Positions 1 to 11,000 of a DNA stretch of 27,500 nucleotides are shown here, in pieces. Source of the DNA: Glandiceps talaboti (taxonomy: Eukaryota > Hemichordata > Enteropneusta > Spengelidae); assembly GCF_964340395.1 (NCBI RefSeq), contig NC_135563.1, positions 7,129,422 through 7,156,921 on the forward strand, in the 5' to 3' direction. Position numbers and translations under genes: made by a program. The notes below the pieces were generated by a model that was given only the letters and a program-made list of their open reading frames with translations, was not told where the DNA came from and made no database searches. How positions within the stretch are numbered: position 1 is the stretch's first letter; the number at the start of each line of letters is the position of its first letter.

Positions 1-405
1 ACTGTCATATATATCATGTTATTCAATGTTCTGGTTATTAAGACCAGATAACTTTGTTTTCACTTATCAAAAAGGCACCGAAGCTTTTATCACGATGGTC
101 CTATTTGTAAAGCAGAACCCTCCTCTATAGATAGAAGCTATGAGAGCCTTGGTGTCTTTTTGTGTATGGGGCTGAACTATGAATGAAGGCGGACAAGTTT
201 CAACTCCGTGTTTCTCATCAATTGCGCATTATGTATGTGATGTACATTCATGACACGGTTCCAGAAGCTATCAAGTTACGAAAATGCATGTATTATTTCC
301 GGCTGTGGCTTTCCCCCTTTTTAATGTGAATTGTGGATGGCCGTACAGCGAGTTTTTACGGATCCCGATAGTGAAGAAGTTGTTTTTTTACGCAGGACTT
401 TCACA

Positions 406-627
406 AGAGCAGCCCACAGGGGCGTGTAATATTGCATAGATTGTTGTTTTCCAGGTCTACAGACTAAATATAACAACCTTTTGAATATATATTCCTACCT
501 GTATAGGGAAAGATTTATAGTATACGTAGTACTATAGATCGATACATTTGTAGCAGCAAGATTCGTATGATATTTTCCTAAGAAAACGGAAATCTAAGCA
601 ATAATACACGCCCCTGTGGAGCAGCCC
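406..627. repeat. Imperfect inverted repeat across the GPCR stop codon
   Basis: Bases 406-452 and the reverse complement of 582-627 share CACAGGGGCGTGTA exactly, then ATTGC, TAGATT and GTTTTC with small differences. Arms are about 45 bases with a loop of about 130. The right arm is the last coding part of the GPCR; the left arm would lie in its 3' UTR, so the transcript could fold back on itself. Confidence 0.75.
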
Positions 628-1574
628 GGTATTCCGAGCTGGCCACGTTGTAGATCAGTCCGTTCGACGTAGTTACGATCGCTTTGTTGTATATGGTGAA
701 CATCTTTAGAATCTGAGCCGCAAGACCAGGTCTTCTAGTGTGGTTTTTAGACTGCAATATAGTTATGGCAGTCTGAATATTGAAACAAATCTCTGGAGTA
801 AGTGCAAGAAATGATATTATAGATATCACTATGCAGACCACGGTGATGATTCTGTTTCTTTTTTTGTCGAGAGATCTTTGCGAATCTGATTTTCCAACTT
901 TCGACGACCGTGCAACTTTCACTGCGATGATTAGATACAGCACGATAATTGTGATTATACAAAGTATGTATACAGTGACTGATAGCATTGATAGAACGAG
1001 AAAGGCTGTACAGTGTGGCATTTCGTGGCTGAGATCCCAACCACAGACTTCCCTACATATGCATATATACAGTATGGAGTATCCTATAGATGTGCCCCAT
1101 ATGCAAGCTAGAAATGACAACCTCCTCGAAAAGGCGCCATTGGTTTGATGGTATAACGGTAAACAAATAGCTATATATCGCTCAATCGCTATACAACATA
1201 TTACAAATATGTAAGAACTGATCAAAAATTCCCTAGCCAAATACTTAAACACAAGTTGTGCAAAACCAAGATAGCTACCCCTAGTTATGATAGTTAGATG
1301 GTAAATGGCCTCCTCTGTTAGATACAACATGTTAACAAATGCTAAATTAAGTAGTAACCTGGTAGACCTCTTACGAATCTTGGGGGCAATTACGTACATT
1401 AAAACTATAAGTACATTAAAGACTAAACCAAGTATTGAAATCGTTGCCAATATAGATCCTTGTATGATTCGGTAAGATCCTGGCGTGGCGCTCTTGTTAG
1501 ATCCTTTGCTCCCTTCTCTGTCACCGTCACCGGCACGACGACATAGTCCGTCTTGACGTGGTTGATCCAACGTC
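578..1574 (-). CDS. GPCR exon 2: seven-transmembrane domain and short C-tail
   Basis: This single exon carries all seven helices, a common layout for invertebrate class A receptors. Visible marks are N62 of helix 1 (exon-frame numbering, F-N-V-L-I-V), an NLAFVN motif in helix 2, ERY after helix 3, CIWG in helix 4, Cys residues in the second extracellular loop (REVCGW and HCTAF), Tyr in helix 5, ALTPE in helix 6 and NGLIY in helix 7. Departures from the family are Asn for the helix 2 Asp, no Cys at the top of helix 3, no helix 5 Pro, no Trp before the helix 6 Pro, and Gly for Pro in NPxxY. The cytoplasmic tail is only about 18 residues (A-A-P-Q-G-R-V-L-L-L-R-F-P-F-S at the end). The stop codon is at 578-580. 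Confidence 0.85.
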
Positions 1575-2903
1575 CTAGATGATACAACATAAAAACACAC
1601 GATATATGCCTTGTGGATTCAAAGCCATTTCGCATTTAAACGTTTTCGTTCAACTTCTCAAAGTACACACACGTGCATGTAACATATTACAAGTATTCCA
1701 TGTAAACTTTCTAGGATTGATTTAATTACAGATCGAAGTTCTTGCTGTTGGTTTTTGATCCTGTAGTTTTGGGAATATTGAATTTTTGTTCTAAGGCTTG
1801 TTTTCGACACATTTAATATGTTGAACTTGTTGCATTCGTTGAAACATGTATGATCATTACCTAGGGACCAAACACTACAAGCAAGATCACACGAATTCAA
1901 TCGTGGCCATGCCTTATTCACGACTGTTTACATATGGACATCAAGGAAGTGTACACCACCATCAAAGATACGTCTAACGGTGATTTGAGCTACTTAGAAG
2001 AAATTAGCTGTTTCCATTTCAGGTTTGGTGTATTTTTGAATGGGGAAAAATGAACGAAAAACAGCGAAATATTACAACTGGTCTGTTATGATCTACATCT
2101 TATTACACCATCGTTGCCTTGGCAGTATCTTTTAAGAGTTGATTTTCGGAAATTCTAGCATATATGCAAATTTTGGAATAAACAAAACAAACAATTTATG
2201 TTGTTTACCTATTCTGACTACATTCCAGGGATTCATCTCCACTACCACCATTTTCTTCCAGGTTTGGGGGTCTTCTTGATGCCATCAAGGGATTGTTTGG
2301 TCGGCGATCACCTTTATTCCTTTCTCCTCTTGATTTAGGTTGGGCATTGTCGTTTGATATCGGCGCATTTTCAGTTGATATTGGCGTATTAGTATTTGAT
2401 ATTGGCGTACTACCATTTGATATTGGTGTATTACCATTTGAAATTGGTGTATTGCCATTTGATATTGGCGTACTACCATTTGATATTGGCGTAATATCAT
2501 TTGATATCGGCATCTGGCTTTGTTTAAGTTCACGACTAACACTCACCTTGGGCATATGAGTGCGATCAGTGATAGCATGTTGCGCTGGCATTGTGACAGT
2601 CGCTGGCTTTGTAGTTGAATATCCTCTCGATAGAACCAAGCTGCTTTGGGCATTGGTCGTTGTCGTCGTTTGTGGAGTGATCATCAGTTGTACCTTAGAT
2701 TTGGTCGTTGGTCCTGTACTTATATAACCTATCAAGTCGGGTGTCTTGAATGTGGGCGCTTTCGAAGACCTGTCTACCCGACTGGTAAATATTAACTGGG
2801 TTGAATATAGGACAGTGTCTCTTCTGGTAGTAGGAATATTGTTAGCATACAAACTGTGCCACAACAGTAGGTAGAGTAGAACAACTCTTCTGTGGAGGTA
2901 CAT
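578..2903 (-). CDS. Two-exon class A (rhodopsin-like) orphan GPCR with Ser/Thr-rich, heptad-repeat ectodomain
   Basis: A predicted plasma-membrane receptor of about 563 residues, joined from exons 2209-2903 and 578-1574 across a 634-base intron. The join is supported by phase. Exon 1 ends AAT-AG before GTAAAC. The exon 2 acceptor reads TTTTATGTTGTATCATCTAG and is followed by G-ACG, so AG+G restores an Arg codon. Without splicing, exon 1 meets a TAA at once. Residues 1-20 are a signal peptide, 21-260 are Thr/Ser-rich, and about 271-550 are seven hydrophobic helices. Class A marks are an ERY triplet at 363-365, Trp in helix 4, Pro in helix 6 (LTPE) and an NGLIY version of NPxxY in helix 7. The ligand is unknown; I cannot place it in a named subfamily. 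Confidence is high for a GPCR and good for the splice join. Confidence 0.85.
2209..2903 (-). CDS. GPCR exon 1: signal peptide and mucin-like extracellular region
   Basis: The ATG at 2903-2901 opens a clear signal peptide: basic LHRR, then a VVLLYLLLW core, with likely cleavage near SLYA-NN at residue 20. The mature part is rich in Thr, Ser, Pro and Asn with a Thr-run near residues 79-83, as in O-glycosylated stalks. Residues 131-186 form eight heptads of the type TPISNGN, two of which contain an N-G-S glycosylation sequon. The end of the exon is charged (ERNKGDRR, then acidic GDESLE). The exon could be read as a separate small secreted protein, but its stop codon lies inside a good splice donor (AG/GTAAAC), and its phase matches the GPCR exon. 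Confidence 0.75.
2346..2513 (-). repeat. 21-bp coding minisatellite, eight units, in the GPCR ectodomain
   Basis: Eight consecutive 21-base units encode heptads close to T-P-I-S-N-G-N. The first and last units are the most diverged (MPISNDI and APISNDN). Since 21 is a multiple of three, changes in copy number keep the frame, and other frames also stay open here, which explains overlapping open frames on both strands. Confidence 0.9.
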
Positions 2904-3017
2904 CTCTACATTCTAGGTTTCACAGAAAGGAAATATTTTCGAAGGTTAGTTGACAAGTCCTACTGAATAAAATGTAATGATATTGGGTTAAAATATTAAG
3001 AATTTCTAATTGAACGA

Positions 3018-3035
3018 TTATATAACTCAACCAAT
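3018..3035 (-). promoter_or_regulatory. Possible GPCR core promoter: TATA box and inverted CCAAT
   Basis: On the minus strand TATATAA occurs at 3024-3018, with ATTGG (an inverted CCAAT box) just upstream at 3035-3031. This lies about 115 bases upstream of the GPCR start codon, a plausible distance for a short 5' UTR. In AT-rich DNA a TATA-like string is cheap, so this is a weak call. Confidence 0.25.
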
Positions 3036-3419
3036 GAGAGGCGATGAATTATAATTATCAGGACTCATAATAATATTGCCATGGAAACGTTTAAAGACTA
3101 TTACGGGATAGAGTTGTAGAACTACCAAAGTGTCGCCTGTACCATATGCACATGTCAAGTTATATGTTGTGTTATATTTGGCGTGACGTGAGTTAACTCG
3201 TGTATCATACCAGCCCAGCTACAAGACATGTACATGAAAATTTAATATAATAAATCGAGCGCGTAGGGCGAGTGATGTATACAGCAGCCACGCCACAGTG
3301 AAGAGAATTATATTGTAATTCAACGATTACAAATTGAAAGTCGATTTTATAGGCATTACCACGAAAGGGAAGAGAGGTGGATTCTTTTCTGTTGAAATAA
3401 TTTAGATGATCTGGCTATT

Positions 3420-3950
<531 letters not shown>

Positions 3951-6150
3951 CATTTATAATATGTTATATATATACACAAACAACGGTAAATAGGGAATAA
4001 GAAGATGCAAGAGAGCGATTTAGCTCATTTATTTCGTTTAGGCTAAAACACAAGATGTACTAACAATGTAAGTCGTAATGTTATATATCAATCACGCAGC
4101 AAAAAGCACGAAAACGGCTGGTAGGTGGAAAATCACTAGGTTGATGAGGTGCGAGTGACTCGAATTCCCGCTATACGTTAGTTGTACACTTTATCAGACC
4201 AAATGATACATCGTACATATGAATCGAACTCATTTAAGTATACTCTACATCAAACACGCACATACTTTTCTGACTAGGATAGACTATTTCACATAATGGT
4301 AGCATATTGCATAAAATGTACAATAAAAGATAGTGTTTTGATGACTAAGTTGAGCACTTGAAAAGAACTAATACTTTTTAATAGCTGTTTGCTGTAACTC
4401 CCTTGCCTTGGGCTGAACCATAATACCAGATCAATAATTCAACTTCAGACCCTTGTGACTTAGTTTGTGCATATATCTACACTTTAATAGCTTATAAATA
4501 TATTGTTTAGTGTACGTTGAATGTATAAATAAAACATTTCCATTCTTGTCCTGAATACGACACATCTTTGAAAGTAGAACGTATCTCAATATGATTGTAG
4601 AAAAGTACAAACATTTAATCGACTATATTTTCTATCAACAACGGTTTCATGATCAAGCAGTTTACATTTCGGTTCACATTATTAGATTTAACTTATTATT
4701 CTACAAGCACTGAATTATGTTGCCATAGGAATAGCGATTTGATAGGGACAAGGAGATAAAATATGCCTTCACCACAAATTCACAATGAGCGTCTCTCGCG
4801 ATTGCCACCTCACTATTACAATCCTCAATGTTCAGCGTAATTACGAGACTTTCGTATATTTTATATTTTCGGTTACCCTACAGACATACTCTAATCATTA
4901 ACGTACTAACAACACTTGTGTTTTTCCCTCGAAATTGGAGCCGATAAATGGCCATGATTAGGCTTACGGTTTTCATCGACTGTTGCCAGCATACACATTC
5001 AGAATTCGCATACAACATTAATAGAGAAAGGAAATTGAGAGAGGGTCGGACACTTTTTGGAAAACGGAATCAAATGGAGGGTCACATTTTACGCAACAGA
5101 CAGGGCTTGATTTCCCCGGCCCACCCTTGTAAATAATGAATGTTCCCGTATCTGAATACCATTTATATAATCTCACCAAATCCATATATATTTTATTTTA
5201 TTTCTTTATATTCCTCTGTTAGACCACTTTCAAGAAATATTATGAATACATACGTTCCAAAAACCAGTCACTTTATCACAGGAACTATGCTTCAGATATA
5301 TCTTTGCTATCTACTCAAAGAATTACCATAAATTTCCATTTTTCGGTGTTTGGCATGTATTACATTTAACTGTTAAACAGTGGGCAACTAACAAGAAATG
5401 AGGTCCCACTTAACCGAAGGCCTTTTGATGTGTAAAACACATTAACTTATTAATACGGTTTCCTCCGAAATGAGTCGGAGTCTTCTGCATTAAATGTTCA
5501 AAGACTCTGTAAACCCATCTACCCATCACAGGTAAATCACGTTTTGCTGTCGGCAGGTACTAGTAAAAATTGAAAGAACGATATAGTATGGGGCAATTTA
5601 GAATTCGCTAACAATTGACAACAAATTCACCCCAGAAATACATATTGTGATTTCTAGCTCTGAAGAATGTCATATTTTCAATCTCACCAATACCATATCC
5701 AAATTTTAACACCTACAACCGATTTCACTATCCATTGTGTTTTACCTAACTGACATGCTTGTAACTACAAGTGGTCCTATTCATGTCTGTTTTTCATGAT
5801 TCAACCACCTTATTATTATTTTACTCATGTGTATCACTTCCTCCAGGAAAATGAAAAAATCAAATCAGTGAGGAAGAAAAGAGCAGTATAATTTCAGAAT
5901 TAAGATATTGAAATATGGATTTAATAATATATAGCTAGTGTCAACGTGTTTCTCCAAAGTGAAGCCTAATTGTAATTACACTGAAATATCAAATTAACCG
6001 AAATTGCAAACATTTCAATGCAAAATTTGAATATCATTTTGCAAATAAAAAGTCCATGCCATGGCTCGCCCTCTTTAAGCTATTTAATCAGTAGTTGGCG
6101 CCATAGGTTTATAGAACAAAAAGAGATGACACACTCATGTCACTATTACT
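3951..6150. other. Intergenic region without a recognisable gene
   Basis: AT-rich sequence between the probable 3' end of the fibrocystin-L gene and the upstream region of the GPCR gene. Open frames here are short (about 60 codons at most) and show no recognisable motifs, signal peptide or splice-linked partners. The left edge of the window (1-405) is similarly empty, apart from possible GPCR 3' UTR. Confidence 0.6.
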
Positions 6151-6167
6151 AAAACATTACGCTATGC

Positions 6168-6173
6168 TTTATT
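6168..6173 (-). terminator. Probable polyadenylation signal of the fibrocystin-L-like gene
   Basis: AATAAA on the minus strand, followed by a GT/T-rich stretch at about 6140-6107 (GTGTGTCATC, then CTTTTTGTTCT), the usual order for cleavage and polyadenylation. It implies a 3' UTR of about 1.7 kb from the stop at 7849. A weaker ATTAAA at 7699-7694 could give a much shorter one. Confidence 0.45.
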
Positions 6174-6176
6174 CAA

Positions 6177-6208
<32 letters not shown>

Positions 6209-7848
6209 TACATACAAATCTCAGAAAAGAATTGACCAATTGTCTCATACTTTACAAATCACACAGGAAATATCAAGCTGGAAAATTGTTGATATACAAA
6301 CAAGAAATCTGACACAGCAACAAGGTTTCAAATGTCAACGTTTTAAAATGTTTCAAATGTTCACTTTTAAATAACTTTCACTACTGTCTACACCCCTGAT
6401 GTTTTGTTCCACCTGTGCAACAGGCATATAAAGCGGGTATGTATACCTTGATGCCCAGTCTCTTCAGTGAAATTACAGTGTGTTATGTAAAAACAAATTT
6501 ACTTTACACACCAAGTGCTTGGCGGAAGTATCAAATACTTCAACTATTTAGATGGTCAATCACTTCACCATCTGGACAGGATGTTCACAAATTCAAACTG
6601 TAAAGCTTTGCATACCAGTTATAACACGGTGTACAACAAACAAAATAAGAGTGAATATTGCAATCTTAAAAATCAATCGGATCTTTGGACGGAAGTGGAC
6701 GGATGGTTGTGTAAATGATTTTTTCCTCATTTCAAAGAATGAACAATTTGCTAGCTACTTTCAAAGAATCACACTGTAAATGATATCAGGGCTATATAGA
6801 ATCAACTACTTTCACTCCTAACATTAAAATAAAAGCACTCATAAAGATACTTAAAATATATAAGCTAAATTGTAATTTGACCCAACTTTGGACAGTTTAG
6901 TATTTCCAACAACCACACATTGATACAGACTCAGTCTGTAACCCTATTTGTCATACATATTGTCATGGAATATGCCATCACAGTTATGTGTTTCATATTC
7001 AAAAATGTCACACTAAAGACTGAGTGAGTGAGTGCTAGCTCAGTTCATGTCCAGCTATCATCACATTCTACACTAGCAGTCTCAGGATACATTCAGGATG
7101 CATTCACATTTACAAATATACATCAAATCATTACGTAGACATCTTGCACAAACTGTCAAAAACAGAGATAGTGTTATTGCCTTTGTTGATGAGTTCACCT
7201 AAATCTTGATGTATAACATACTATGGAAAACTAATTTGTTTCAAAATTGGGAAGTCAAAATCTTCTGCATTCTACTTTACATTTCAAAATATCTACATAA
7301 AAATAGTAGCACTGTCAAAATCAATATCTGTTGATTCACAAAATCTATACTGGGAAAGGAAGGGTAACTTGATGATTCAAATGAAGTGTAGATTTCTAGC
7401 AATAATTTTCAGATATGCACATTGTCAACATGACGGAGCTTCAGTGTTGTATATTAGAAATACTCTAGTTTGCCCTTCATATATCAAATTGAAGTATGCA
7501 AATGAGCTCATTAAATATGCAGTACCCATAACGGAGGTAAAACCACAGAACAGGGAAAAAAAGCTGTTCTGAATTTTAACTGCCAATCAAATGCTGTTTA
7601 CAGGGTTCAAGACCATATACTGTATGACAGTCTATTTAGTCTCTATCTTACAAATTACAAACTCATTTTTACACTTTATATACAAGAATTATTTTTAATG
7701 ATGTCAGTAGTCCTTCAGTTATCCTATTTCTGTGACTCAAGGATTCCATTTGTCTATAATCTTTTTTCCATTTTTTTTATAGAAATACCAAGACATCTTC
7801 AAGATCTTCTGCCAATCATCTTGATATGTCATTTATCTTGTCTTGTTT
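6174..7848 (-). other. Probable 3' UTR of the fibrocystin-L-like gene
   Basis: Between the TAA at 7851-7849 and the AATAAA at 6173-6168 there is no other gene signal. The only notable structure is an (AAT)n microsatellite at 6178-6209. Small open frames on the plus strand (6415-6779 and 7369-7572) have no recognisable domain. The extent is inferred from the signal positions only. Confidence 0.4.
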
Positions 7849-8006
7849 TTATGGTTTCAGTTTGTCATTGTCGGCATTCAGACACACCGTCATATGTGTT
7901 GGCCAGTCAGCACTTTGGCATTTCGGACTGCAGTAAGTCTGATTTTCACACAGAGTACACTCAACGTGAGCCACTGCACCACAGAAGCAGAAGAAACGGG
8001 TTGCAA
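7849..8006 (-). CDS. PKHD1L1: PKHD1L1-like terminal exon: MYND-type zinc finger and stop
   Basis: 158 bases including TAA at 7851-7849, entered in phase 1 after TTCTTTAATACAG. The 51 residues include FFCFCGAVAHVEC-TLC, then YCSPKCQSADWPTHMTVC. The C-x2-C-x5-C-x3-C-x7-H-x3-C part, with YCS--CQ-xDW--H---C, is a clear MYND signature; the first Cys pair is C-x-C rather than the usual C-x2-C. MYND fingers bind proline-rich peptides in other proteins. A short LNADNDKLKP tail follows. Linkage to the gene rests on the matching phase and donor at 9066. Confidence 0.8.
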
Positions 8007-11000
8007 CTGTATTAAAGAAGAGGGGGGAAAAGGTTAAAAAGGGATAAGTTATTGTGATTGCAACCTAACTTCTATTAAAACAGGCTTGCTTATGGATGAT
8101 TTGAGGGTGTCACAGCAAATGAAACCTGGCATTAAAGGAGAACAACGTACAGCTGATTTTATCTGAGCTGCATTTTCTTATGCTTCGGGGGCACAGGAAG
8201 CCATTGTCACCAATCCCATATCATGTGACCTCTCTCAATTCTCTATAGTAAAGTTATAAAAATTGCCATATCTTGCTTAGAAGATGCCTGTTACACACTG
8301 GGGTGAGGCATTTTTGGAAACAAATAAACTTAGGAGCTAAACCTCTTTAAACAATACCCTCCACAATGTTTGAGCAAGACATGTTTAGCTCTTTTGTTTA
8401 TTTGTATCCCAGAATGCCTCGCTCCAGTGTACAGCAGGACTCTCCTACGCCAAATCTACCAATTTTAATAACTCTCTCTTTTTTCTCTTTTTTTTCTTTA
8501 GAGAAGTCACACTATGTAGCATTGGTGAAAATGACTTTTCTATGTCCCCCTAGCATAAAGAAATTCAGCGAAGATAAATCAAGCCTCATTGTCTTTGTTC
8601 CCATTTAATGATGAGCAGTGGGAATGAAATGTATACTTCAAAGACCATAATTAGTTAACAACAATGACACCCTATGATAACAACAAACTGTGTAAATACA
8701 CATGCTGTGTAACCCTCAAGCTATACCATTCACTCAGAAGTAAGTCCAATCTTCAGAGCCAGCACACCTTTCTGTTGTGCAAATAATCATCATGGCCTGT
8801 TTTGTAAAGAATTCAAATGATGTACACTTCAATGATTTATCATCTGTGTATGTCTTATACAATGGTACCTCAATCTGACAAACTTAACATCATCTTTTAC
8901 ATCTTTATTGGTACAACTTGAAACCAATCACATTCTATTAAGTCAATATTGAACATTTATAACTAGTATTCAATTAGTTAATTGATAAAAGTTGAATGGG
9001 CAAATGCAAATGTTTCAAAGTAAAGTATCACAAAAACATGAAGTCACTAAAGAAACTGGGCTTACCTGTATCTGGTAGGAATTTGACCAGTACGCAATCA
9101 CCACCATACACTTCAGACACCACAAGTTTCTTCTCCTTGACAGTTTCCACTTCAATCAGCGATTCCTTTAGGAACAAGAACGGCTTGCCTTTCAGCTTCT
9201 TGGGCATTTCGTCAATCAATTGCTTTCTCAGTTTCTCCATGCTTCCAGTCATGCTGACATCTGAGTTACCAAATTTCCTGAATGATCTGTCACTATTCAT
9301 GGCTATCACAGTCATATGCTGCACTACATCAATCTCTGTAAAAAAAATATTTAAAAAAATCTTTATTGTTGTAATCAAATTTAGAATTTCAAATACAGTC
9401 ACCACTTGTGTAGTGCCCTAGTGTCAAAGCAAGAGAAAACAAGAGAGAAGCTTCAATTGTTTGGTAGGGATAAACTGAGTATCAGCCTTCGTACATGCAG
9501 ATCTCATTCATTTTTCTTGAAACCATATCAATACTGGGTGTGTGCCAACCCAGACTGCAGTGATAAGAGGCACACAAGATGGCCATTTGGCCATAAACAA
9601 CCCTTAAGTGATAACCTCCACCAACAACACAGATATTGTTATCTACATCTATCAGCAGAATCCAAACAAATTATTGTTAACATAAATTAGCTCGTGAGAA
9701 TGGAAAGTTAACATGTCTTTCTGTTGAATACTTTCTGTATCAACAAATATCCTCAAAGCCTTCATTATCATTTATACTTGTTATCTTTCTTTTGTTGATG
9801 TTTATTTTTTTCTAAAAAATAAATAATCAGTTTTATACACACACAAGCCAAGTTGTATGTTTTCAAACAAAAAAATACAGGATTTATACCCTGGTTATTC
9901 TATGTCAAGACAATGCACACCTATGTCGTTCATTCTGTGGTTCACAAAATTTGAGTCAAAATAGGCCAAGTCACCATTTATTCTTCCTTCTTTTTTATAG
10001 ACTATGCTTGCACAGGTATAATTAGGTTATTTCGATTTTTCTTCATTCAGCCATAAACTACTCATGACCACAGGGTTGTCACTATGAGACGCTAGATGGT
10101 GGTGACAAAGATCCCTTAGGTCACTCATATTTCCTTTGGCTAAACTACGAAAACATTGGGGAATGACATCTAAATATCGGTAGACATTCTAAGAATACAT
10201 AGTCAAAACCACTAAAAATAAACACATTTAATTAGAATGGGGAAATTATAAATTAATTTCTACATTCCAAATAATCAAAATTTCAAAACAAATATCCTTA
10301 TACTTAATATTCATATAGTAGCATTAGCAATAGACTTACCCTTCTCAATGTTACCTGATGGTGAATTGACACCTGGTGGTAAGGACTCTACAATAACAGT
10401 AGGGGATCGTACTGGGGTATTACCAGATCTAGTGGAAGCAGCTGATACTGGTCGGCTGCTGGTTATATTCATCTCTTTCATGTCATCAGTAGTAAAACTG
10501 CAGACAAAAAAATTCTTATTAATTGTCATATTCGGATCAATTCTTATTTGTTGCTATGGAGAGTAGGATTCCCCTTTTAATCACATAAATATGTGCAAAT
10601 CTGTCACCTGTGTGACGTCAAACAGGGAAGATCAAAAACCCATATCACCCCTGTTCTACCGAATAATTTTTTTCTCTCAACTGTTTTCCTGCTAATCCTA
10701 CACTTTGATCAAGTTATCGTGATAATAATTATGTGCTTTCAAAACGTAAATGCACACATTACGTTACATATATATCATAGGGTGGCATGAGTCTGATATG
10801 TACAGGTACTTTTGTTTCTATTTAATAAATTTTATTCTATCTAAAAATGATGTAGATTATCGATGTAGCAGACAGCAAGCTTAATACTTCCGATTTTCCG
10901 TCGAGCTCGGAGCTCCGAACTTACACATCCCGAGCAAATATGATTAAAATGACGGAACAAAAGTCACATTCAGACAAATTTTACTTGCATTTCTAAAACT

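Noticed and set aside
780-1148. Plus-strand 122-codon open frame and the minus-strand 747-1040 frame
   Set aside because: Both are shadows of the GPCR exon in other frames.
2209-2903. Exon 1 of the GPCR as an independent secreted repeat protein
   Set aside because: The stop codon lies inside a good donor site and the phase matches the GPCR acceptor exactly; kept only as an alternative.
4948-5331. Two consecutive plus-strand open frames of about 62 codons
   Set aside because: Short, AT-rich, no signal peptide, domain or promoter evidence.
8996-9421. 141-codon plus-strand open frame
   Set aside because: It is the antisense of the tail exon 9066-9335, whose minus frame has splice borders and matching phase.
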